Shown here: positions 57,839-64,000 of the stretch, piece after piece
Position numbering within the stretch: position 1 is the first letter of the stretch
How the letters are laid out: each line of letters starts with the position of its first letter
Assembly (NCBI GenBank): GCA_902631395.1
Contig: CACOYM010000005.1
Span: 62,001-126,000, forward strand
Origin: Halieaceae bacterium
GTDB taxonomy: Bacteria > Pseudomonadota > Gammaproteobacteria > Pseudomonadales > Halieaceae
Length of the DNA stretch: 64,000 bases
Reading direction: 5' to 3'
Position numbers and translations under genes: made by a program
Notes under the pieces: generated by a model
The model's database searches: none
Seen by the model: the letters and a program-made list of their open reading frames with translations, nothing else
What the model was told of the DNA's origin: nothing

Positions 57839-58872
57839 TGCAGCTTAAACCCGCGCAACTGGACACCCATCTCGCTCAGCATCTGGCGCCCTGCTATTTG
57901 ATCTCTGGCGACGAACCGCTACTGGTTCAGGAATGCGCCGATGCAATACGCCGCGCAGCGCGCGCCGGGGGCTGCACCGAAAGACAGCGCCTCCACATCT
58001 CCGGAAAAGACGATTGGCTGGAGCTGTGGCATGCCACCGGATCGCTATCTTTATTCGCAGAGCGCAGACTGATTGAGGTGCAGCTGCCGAATGGCAAGCC
58101 CGGCACCGAGGGCAGTAAAGCGATACAGGAGTATCTGGCAAGTTCTCCCGAAGATGTGCTGCTGATTGTTAGCGGCCGAATCGACAAGCAGTCCCAGAAG
58201 AGCAAGTGGTACCTGGCGCTGGATCAAGCGGGTGTAGTCATGCCTATTTGGCCTGTCGCGCCCGCAGAGCTACCGCGCTGGATAGCGGACCGCATGAGTG
58301 CGCTGGGGCTGACCGCTGAGCCCGACGCGATCACGCTCCTGGCCGAGCGACTAGAGGGCAATTTACTCGCCGCCAAGCAGGAAATAGAAAAATTAAAGCT
58401 CCTGCATGGTTATGAAACCATTACCGCTACGATGGTGGCCGACACCGTGTCTGACAATGCGCGCTACGATGCTTTTCGGTTAGTCGATGTCGCCCTGTCG
58501 GGTGATGCTCGCGGCGCAGTCAGAACGCTGCGTGGACTCAAGGGTGAGTCGGTACAGCCACCAGTGCTGCTGTGGGCGGTGGCGCGTGAAGTGCGCTTGC
58601 TCGCTGATCTCAAGCGAGACGTAGCGGCAGGCGCTAGTATTGATCGTGCCATGCAGCAAAAGGGCGTCTGGCGTAATCGACAAGGCCTCGTCAGAACGGC
58701 CCTTAACCGTCTTAGCGGCCGCGATCTCGCAGAGATGCAAACACTCAGCTTTCAAGCAGATGGCAGCAGCAAGGGATTCCTTCTGGGGGAACCTTGGAGC
58801 CTGCTTGAGCGCCTGCTAATCGTCCTCGCTCAGGGACTTCCGGCGGACAGCACGCACTCACGCTTCGCGTAA
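57838..58872 (+). CDS. holA: DNA polymerase III delta subunit HolA
   Basis: A 344-residue clamp-loader subunit with the conserved YLISGDEPLLVQECADAIRRAA start, LIEVQLPNGKPG and EIEKLKLLHG. Delta opens the beta sliding clamp. ATG at 57838. Its last 43 bases overlap the 3' end of the convergent MFS gene, a fairly long coding overlap. Confidence 0.95.
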   Translation: MQLKPAQLDTHLAQHLAPCYLISGDEPLLVQECADAIRRAARAGGCTERQRLHISGKDDWLELWHATGSLSLFAERRLIEVQLPNGKPGTEGSKAIQEYLASSPEDVLLIVSGRIDKQSQKSKWYLALDQAGVVMPIWPVAPAELPRWIADRMSALGLTAEPDAITLLAERLEGNLLAAKQEIEKLKLLHGYETITATMVADTVSDNARYDAFRLVDVALSGDARGAVRTLRGLKGESVQPPVLLWAVAREVRLLADLKRDVAAGASIDRAMQQKGVWRNRQGLVRTALNRLSGRDLAEMQTLSFQADGSSKGFLLGEPWSLLERLLIVLAQGLPADSTHSRFA

Positions 58873-60092
58873 CACAACACAATCAGCATCAGTCCCGCCG
58901 CGCCCGTCAGCAAAGCGACTCGGGCGAAACCCAAGCTATCCGCCCCTATACCCAACAGCGCCGCGCCTAATGCCGGCGCACCCAGTGTCAGCATAGTCCA
59001 AATACTCATCACGCGACCCCGATAACCAGTATCGGCAATGAGCTGTATCAGGGTTTGCGAGCCGGTGCCCGCCAGCGTCGTGACAACGCTCAAACAAACG
59101 ACCCAGCACGCAAGGCCCGTCATACCCGAGAACCACTGTAAACTCATGAGGTTCAGCGCGGCCAGGGCGATGGCCGCGCACACCAGCATTAAGAGCCGCT
59201 CGAGATCCGCTGATTGGCGGCTTACCAGAAGTCCGCCAAGGACAGACCCCAAACCCGCCATCGCGACAAGGGTTGCCAGATCAGTGGAATCACCCATCAG
59301 TAACTGGCCCGACAAAGCGGGCAGCAACTCGATCAGTGTGCGGCCCAACAAACCGTTCAAAGTCGCCAAAGCGAGTAGCAATCGGAGATCTACTCGGCGC
59401 AATAAATACTGGTAACCGTCCTGAAACTGCCGCCACAACGAGGTCGACGTCTGTTCCGGTTTCTGGTGCATGACACGGAGCAGCGACAAGCCAAGGAAGG
59501 AAGCGGTGAACATCATCGCGGCCATCACCCACGCGGCGGCCACGCTGACTTGAGCCACCAGCGCCGCGCCCAAAGCCGGACCGATCATCCGCGCAGTGTT
59601 AAACGACATCGCCGAGTAACCGACTGCACTCGGAAGTGCCTCGCGATTGACCAATAGTGTTACCAGCGCCAGGCGCATGGGGGAATGCAATGAGGTTGCC
59701 ACACCGAGGATAGCCGCCAAACAGGCTAACACCGCGGGGTCATTGGCCCCTGTCCAGGTCGCGACAGCACCCAGTATGGCGATGCTGCTGTGCAACACCA
59801 TCGACAAACGTAGCCCCTGGCGCGGATTGACCCTGTCAGAAAGAATGCCGAACCAAGGCGATAACAATAGCGCCGGGGCCAACATCAAGGCACTGACCAA
59901 TCCCACCCAGGTCGCTGAGTGGGTGAGATCCCAAGCGCTCCATCCGAGCAAAAACCGCAGTAACCACGCCCCTAAACTGGAAAACCAACTGGCGGGGTAA
60001 TAACGACGAAAACGCGGGTCTGACAGCGCAGAACGATGCACCTGTCGTGTTTCACGACACTCCAAAAAATGCTCACTTGCTTTTTCAGTCAT
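58830..60092 (-). CDS. MFS transporter, EntS-like
   Basis: A 420-residue major facilitator with 10-12 helices and a WFSSLGAWLLRFLLGWSAWDLT N-terminal segment, the DRVNPRQGLRLS loop 2-3 motif, and ALPSAVGYSAMSFNTARMIGPALGAAL, as in the EntS/transmembrane-effector group (PF05977 type). Members export siderophores and other small molecules; the cargo here is unknown. ATG 60092 is preferred to a TTG 14 codons upstream, which would overlap the LexA box. The LexA box at 60100-60119 is only 8 bases before this ATG, so SOS control is possible. Confidence 0.82.
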   Translation of the reverse strand: MTEKASEHFLECRETRQVHRSALSDPRFRRYYPASWFSSLGAWLLRFLLGWSAWDLTHSATWVGLVSALMLAPALLLSPWFGILSDRVNPRQGLRLSMVLHSSIAILGAVATWTGANDPAVLACLAAILGVATSLHSPMRLALVTLLVNREALPSAVGYSAMSFNTARMIGPALGAALVAQVSVAAAWVMAAMMFTASFLGLSLLRVMHQKPEQTSTSLWRQFQDGYQYLLRRVDLRLLLALATLNGLLGRTLIELLPALSGQLLMGDSTDLATLVAMAGLGSVLGGLLVSRQSADLERLLMLVCAAIALAALNLMSLQWFSGMTGLACWVVCLSVVTTLAGTGSQTLIQLIADTGYRGRVMSIWTMLTLGAPALGAALLGIGADSLGFARVALLTGAAGLMLIVLCYAKRECVLSAGSP

Positions 60093-60105
60093 GCTCAAAT
60101 ACTGT
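60077..60105 (+). promoter_or_regulatory. promoter candidate for imuA overlapping the LexA box
   Basis: TTGCTT (60077-60082) and TACTGT (60100-60105) are 17 bases apart; the -10 box lies in the left half of the LexA box, so bound LexA would block it. Predicted start about 60112. This leaves a leader of about 140 bases before the imuA ATG. Confidence 0.45.
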
Positions 60106-60119
60106 CTATTTATACAGTA
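60100..60119. promoter_or_regulatory. LexA (SOS) box
   Basis: TACTG-TCTATTTATA-CAGTA fits the gammaproteobacterial LexA consensus TACTG-N10-CAGTA exactly in both outer pentamers, extended to ATACTGT/ACAGTAT. It lies between the divergent MFS and imuA genes. A functional LexA-like repressor is thus implied in the genome; the lexA gene is not in the window. Confidence 0.85.
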
Positions 60120-60250
60120 TTTTTGTTGTTGCAATGAAAGCTCTCACCCATAGTCGGGTAGGAGCGGAGATTCGGCGCGGCAGTACAGAAAAAAATGCAA
60201 AAAAGAGCACAAAAGCGAATGCAGGAAAAAGGTCAGAAAAGGAGTGCATC

Positions 60251-61027
60251 ATGAATTATCTACTTGAAGATGTTTTCCGTCGCGCAGATACCTGGCGAGG
60301 TATGGGCCAATACAGTATGGATGTGTCTGGAAACGGTCAACAATCCCAGCTTTTTCCACACCCAGAAAATGATGCGGCCAATGGCGATAGACACTCCTTT
60401 TCCGGTGTCAGAACGGGTTTCGACATGCTGGATGCGCAACTTTATAACAGGGGCTGGCCATCTGGAGGATGCATTGAAGTCGTCAGCGACCAGTGTGGCC
60501 TGGACGCAATGGGCATTTTCATGCCTCTGATGAAAAGTCTGTCAGGACAAGAACGATGGCAGGTATTTATTAACCCGCCTTACACCCCTTATTCGCCGCT
60601 CCTTGCCAAAGAAGGTATCGATCTCCGAGAAGTTATGCTGGTGCATCCTAAGAGCAAAGACGAAGTCCTTTGGTCAACCGAGCAGGCATTACGTAGCAAT
60701 ACCTGTAGTGCGGTCTTTGCCTGGTTAGGTGCAATCGAATACCGCTATGCCGAGCTCAGAAAAATTCAGCTGGCTGCAGCCAGTCACGGCACGCCTGCCA
60801 TTCTGTTTAGATCCTCCGGAGCACTGGAACAAGCTTCACCGGCCAGCCTGAAAATCCAAATCAACGGCTATCGCCAGGTCAAAATCCTTAAACAACGCGG
60901 CGGTCGAGAAAGCTCGACCATCCCTTTGCCCGCGGATGAAACGTTGCCCGATACAAGCTTCACCTGGGCATCATTGGAACGGCCCATGGCATCACCCGAT
61001 CACATCGATTATCAACCCTCTGCCTAA
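60251..61027 (+). CDS. imuA: SOS-linked ImuA/SulA-like protein (RecA-related, no P-loop)
   Basis: A 258-residue protein with the ImuA pattern: GFDMLDAQLYNRGWPSGGCIEVV, then RWQVFINPPYTPYSPLLAKEGIDL, VLWSTEQALRSNTCSAVFAWLG and ILKQRGGRESS near the end. ImuA is a RecA-like accessory factor of the ImuB-DnaE2 mutagenic translesion polymerase. ATG 60251 has AGGAG 6 bases upstream. An in-frame ATG at 60134 would add 39 Lys/Arg-rich residues but has no Shine-Dalgarno. The LexA box upstream fits SOS control. Unlike the usual operon, imuB and dnaE2 do not follow; OsmC and katG do. A SulA-like division inhibitor is the other reading, less favoured by length and motifs. Confidence 0.82.
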   Translation: MNYLLEDVFRRADTWRGMGQYSMDVSGNGQQSQLFPHPENDAANGDRHSFSGVRTGFDMLDAQLYNRGWPSGGCIEVVSDQCGLDAMGIFMPLMKSLSGQERWQVFINPPYTPYSPLLAKEGIDLREVMLVHPKSKDEVLWSTEQALRSNTCSAVFAWLGAIEYRYAELRKIQLAAASHGTPAILFRSSGALEQASPASLKIQINGYRQVKILKQRGGRESSTIPLPADETLPDTSFTWASLERPMASPDHIDYQPSA

Positions 61028-61132
61028 ACACTATCAGGCGATGTACCGCTATCACCGGGATATGCTACCGCGCTGGCGTCATACCGGCAGAGCAGCTATC
61101 CTTTCGCCCGATTTTAACCAGACAAAATAGCC

Positions 61133-61570
61133 ATGCAGGATTTCCCCCATCATTATCGCTGTGTCGCAACCGCCAACGCAGATCAATCCCGCGTCCGCGT
61201 CTCTAGTCAAGGATTGGAGGATCTGACCACCGACGTACCTCGCGAATTCGGCGGACCGGGCGATCAGTGGTCCCCCGAAGCGCTCTTGATTGCAGCAGTT
61301 GCAGATTGTTTTGTGCTGACTTTTAGAGCCATGGCAGCGCCCTCACAGATAGCTTGGCATGCGCTCGACTGCGACGCAACGGGCACATTGGAGCGCGTCA
61401 ACCGCACCACCCAATTTACTACAATCCAATTGGCTATACGCATCAGCGTGCCCGATGAAATTGAAGAAGAGAAGGTCCTGCGCGTGCTGAGAAAAGCCGA
61501 GGAAACCTGCCTCATCACCAACTCACTGACCGCAACCGTAACCCTGACAGTGGAAATCACCCGCCAATAA
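61133..61570 (+). CDS. OsmC/Ohr family protein
   Basis: A 145-residue OsmC-fold protein. SPEALLIAAVADCFVLTF carries the first reactive Cys and ETCLITNSL the second, the pair that reduces organic hydroperoxides in OsmC and Ohr enzymes. ATG at 61133, 105 bases after imuA on the same strand. It belongs to the YhfA-like/OsmC subgroup, where peroxide activity is not always shown. With katG next door it suggests an oxidative-stress neighbourhood. Confidence 0.82.
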   Translation: MQDFPHHYRCVATANADQSRVRVSSQGLEDLTTDVPREFGGPGDQWSPEALLIAAVADCFVLTFRAMAAPSQIAWHALDCDATGTLERVNRTTQFTTIQLAIRISVPDEIEEEKVLRVLRKAEETCLITNSLTATVTLTVEITRQ

Positions 61571-61590
61571 AATTTCAAAAAACGCACCAC

Positions 61591-61612
61591 AAAAAACCCC
61601 GCTAAGGCGGGG
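61591..61612 (-). terminator. rho-independent terminator of katG
   Basis: Read on the minus strand: a GC-only stem CCCCGC/GCGGGG (61597-61602 with 61607-61612) around a 4-base loop, followed by TTTTTT (61596-61591). It lies 24 bases after the katG stop. On the plus strand, the osmC transcript would form the same stem but without a T-run, so it is mainly a katG terminator. Confidence 0.85.
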
Positions 61613-61635
61613 CTCTTGAATGCGCAATGCTTCGA

Positions 61636-63897
61636 TTATTGAGCAACACTCACAACCACATTGCCGGAGTCTTCGATATCAAATCGATCCGCGTCCATTA
61701 CTTTGGTCCACGCGCTCGCGAAGTCCTCAATAAATCGCTGACGGCTCTCATCAAACGCGTAGAACTCTACGACTGCTCGCAGCTCTGAGTTAGAGCCAAA
61801 AACCAGATCGAACTCCGTTGCAGTCCACCTCAAATCGCCCGTAAGACGATCTCTGCCCTCGAATACGTAAGCTTCAGAGGAGGGTACCCAAACAGTATTC
61901 ATGTCGAGCAGATTTACGAAGAAGTCATTGCTCAGTACACCGGGGCGATCTGTCAAAACGCCTCTATCGCTGCCATAAGCGTTCGCATTCATGGCACGCA
62001 TGCCACCCAACAGCACAGTCATTTCTGACACTGACAGATTGAGCATGTCGGCCTTGTCAATGAGCGCCTGCGAAGGCGACATGAAGCCGAGGTCAGCCAT
62101 GTAATTCCGGAAGCCATCATGGCGCGGCTCCATAACTGACCATGACGCTGCATTCACTGAGCCTTCAATCGCGTCAACACGCCCTGGCGTAAAGGGGATA
62201 GATACTTCGACACCAAACTCCTCAGCCGCCTGCTCAACACCCACATTGCCTGCTAAGACGACCACATCAGCGAGTGATACTTGCTTGCCACGTGACGATC
62301 CGCTGTTGAAATCGTCCTGCACTTCTTCCAGCGCAGTGATGACCGCTAACAACGCCTCGGGATGATTGATCGCCCACTGATTCTGCGGTGCAAGGCGAAT
62401 GCGCGCGCCGTTGGCACCACCACGCATATCCGTGCCGCGGTAAGTCGAAGCCGATGCCCAAGCCGTGCTGACCAGCTGCGTGTTGCTCAGACCACTACCA
62501 GAGATCGCTGTCTTCAGCTCGCGAATATCCTGATCACTGACTAGATTGTAGTCGCGCTCTGGGAGCGAATCTTGCCATGCCAGTGCTTCCGCGGGCACGT
62601 CATCGCCCAGGTATCGGATCTTGGGTCCCATATCTCGGTGAGTTAGCTTGAACCAGGCTTTTGCAAACGCCAGCTCGAATTCTTCCGGTTTCGCGAGGAA
62701 ACGCTGGGAAATTTCGCGATAGCTTGGGTCGAACTTCAACGACAGGTCAGTGGTAAACATAACGGGTGCATGGCTCACCCCCTTTAGGTGCGCGTCGGGC
62801 ACCGTGCCCGCTGCCGCGCCGTCCTTGGGCTGCCACTGTAGTGCGCCTGCCGGGCTGCGGGTCTGCTCCCACTCGTAAGCAAATAGATTGGCCAGGTACA
62901 TCATCGACCATTGCGCTGGCGTCGACGTCCAGGCTCCTTCCAGACCGGATGTCACCGTATCCTCAGCATTGCCCTTGCCACAGATGTTCTTCCAACCGAA
63001 ACCCTGCTCGACAATCGCTTCACCGGTCGGCTCGGAACCAACACAATCCTCGGGCTTGTGCGCGCCATGAGCTTTGCCGAAAGAGTGCCCGCCTGCGATG
63101 AGCGCAACGGTCTCTTCATCATTCATCGCCATACGACCGAAGGTCTCGCGAATATCATGCGCCGCCAGCACAGGATCAGGGTTCCCGTTCGGGCCCTCAG
63201 GGTTCACGTAAATTAGTCCCATCTGCACCGCCGCAAGACCCGAACGCAGTTTACGACCCTCAGCGTAGCGCTCGTCAGCGAGCATCTTCGCCTCTGGACC
63301 CCAGTAGACCCACTCGGGCTCCCAGTCGTCAGTGCGGCCACCGGCGAAGCCAAATGTCTTGAACCCCATATTTTCCATGGCCACGTTACCCGCGAGTACC
63401 AAGAGGTCGGCCCAGGAAATCTGGTTGCCATACTTCTGTTTGATCGGCCAAAGCAATCGTCGCGCCTTGTCCAGATTGCCATTATCAGGCCAGCTGTTCA
63501 GTGGCTCAAAGCGCTGTTGCCCGCCGTCTGCCCCGCCGCGGCCGTCAGAAGTGCGATACGTGCCAGCACTGTGCCACGCCATGCGAACGAAGAAAGGCCC
63601 GTAGTTACCATAATCCGCTGGCCATCAAGGCTGAGAAGTCGTCAGCGTGTCATTGATATCTATCTTTAAGGCCTCAAGATCAAGTCGAGCAAAATCAGCA
63701 GCGTAATCAAAATCTGCGCCCAATGGGTTAGTGCCGCGCTCGTTCTGCCGCAGCGGTGTCAGATCAAGACTGGTCGGCCACCAAGCTTGTGTGCTCTTTG
63801 GCGTACTGCGCGCGATCGAATCCGCAACAGGGAGTGCGACCAGAGTTAGTGTCAGTGCGGTGTGGGCAAACGCCGTTTTCATTATCGTCATTTTCAT
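61636..63897 (-). pseudogene. katG: Periplasmic catalase-peroxidase KatG, interrupted by in-frame TGA
   Basis: The 754-codon frame has a signal peptide (residues about 1-28), then [11 protein letters not shown], the catalytic [11 protein letters not shown] (distal Arg, Trp, His), Tyr in [11 protein letters not shown], Met in GRMAMNDEE, proximal His in [10 protein letters not shown], and the complete second domain. Codon 91 (63627-63625) is TGA. The sequence reads [15 protein letters not shown], where family members have SQPWWPADYG, so TGG has become TGA by one base; nothing else is damaged and no frame shift is needed. Start ATG 63897 has GAGGA 7 bases upstream. Downstream of the stop, ATG 63582 could restart translation, but without the signal peptide. 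A sequence error, a fresh nonsense mutation or read-through cannot be told apart here. Confidence 0.85.
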
Positions 63898-64000
63898 CAC
63901 GTTGTCCTCAAAAATTACTTCCTCGACGGATAAAGTAACGTACCCAGCTATTCAATGAAAAGGTGATTGTTTAGAAAATAACGATCGGAATTTTCAATCA

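Noticed and set aside
61636-63582. katG as a shorter, complete gene starting at ATG 63582
   Set aside because: This would remove the signal peptide and about 105 conserved residues including distal Arg; the upstream part is in frame and clearly the same gene.
1-64000. CRISPR arrays, toxin-antitoxin pairs, restriction systems, secretion clusters
   Set aside because: No spaced direct repeats of CRISPR type and no gene of these families was seen.
63898-64000. OxyR-type site upstream of katG
   Set aside because: Scattered ATTG/GATC/CTAA elements do not match the ATAG-N7-CTAT spacing; not supportable.

Overview
The window carries about 55 protein genes and two tRNA genes and looks like chromosome from a marine-type gammaproteobacterium, probably of the Cellvibrionales/Pseudomonadales group (OM60/NOR5-like or a relative). 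This rests on gene order: rapZ-ptsO, mreBCD-maf-yhdP, gatCAB, hemA-prfA-prmC-moeB, lolB-ispE-tRNA-Gln-prs-rplY-pth-ychF, miaB-phoH-ybeY-corC-lnt and leuS-lptE-holA are all gammaproteobacterial clusters, and several match Pseudomonas in detail. The species was not identified. Coding density is very high, and 1-4 base overlaps (ATGA, GTGA, TGATG) are common. GTG and TTG starts are frequent.

Layout. Bases 1-9145 hold the tail of rapZ, NPr, a MgtE magnesium transporter, DarP, then on the minus strand mreB-mreC-mreD-maf-yhdP (cell shape, envelope). Bases 9349-18215 hold gatCAB (tRNA amidation), smrA, cysZ, rhlB, a MATE pump, moeB and prmC. Bases 18212-27410 hold prfA and hemA, divergent from a long run with a TPR lipoprotein, lolB, ispE, tRNA-Gln, prs, L25, pth and ychF. 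An orphan acyl-CoA carboxyltransferase follows on the minus strand.

Bases 29055-39965 are an accessory block that starts at a tRNA-Met gene. Its genes are visibly richer in A/T than the core. They are a FAD-dependent phytoene-desaturase-like oxidoreductase, a saccharopine-dehydrogenase-like protein, a branched-chain 2-oxoacid dehydrogenase operon (bkdA1-bkdA2-bkdB, no E3), a divergent Lrp-type regulator (BkdR-like) with a palindromic operator candidate, an OFA-type MFS transporter and a small ABM-fold protein. A degenerate copy of the tRNA-Met 3' half at about 32741-32783 suggests that part of the block entered at the tRNA. No integrase or transposase is visible.

The core resumes at ctaA (40094) and runs through uup, tyrB, cmoAB, lon, a DUF1820 gene, miaB, phoH-ybeY-corC-lnt, leuS-lptE-holA. 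At the right end an MFS gene and an orphan imuA face each other across a near-consensus LexA box, followed by an OsmC gene and a periplasmic katG.

Three otherwise well-preserved genes depart from a normal reading by one base: mreC appears to start at ATC, lnt has no usable start codon unless one base is added in a GGGG run, and katG carries an in-frame TGA where family members have Trp. Each could be a sequence error, a real mutation or unusual translation. No CRISPR array, prophage, insertion sequence or toxin-antitoxin pair was seen.
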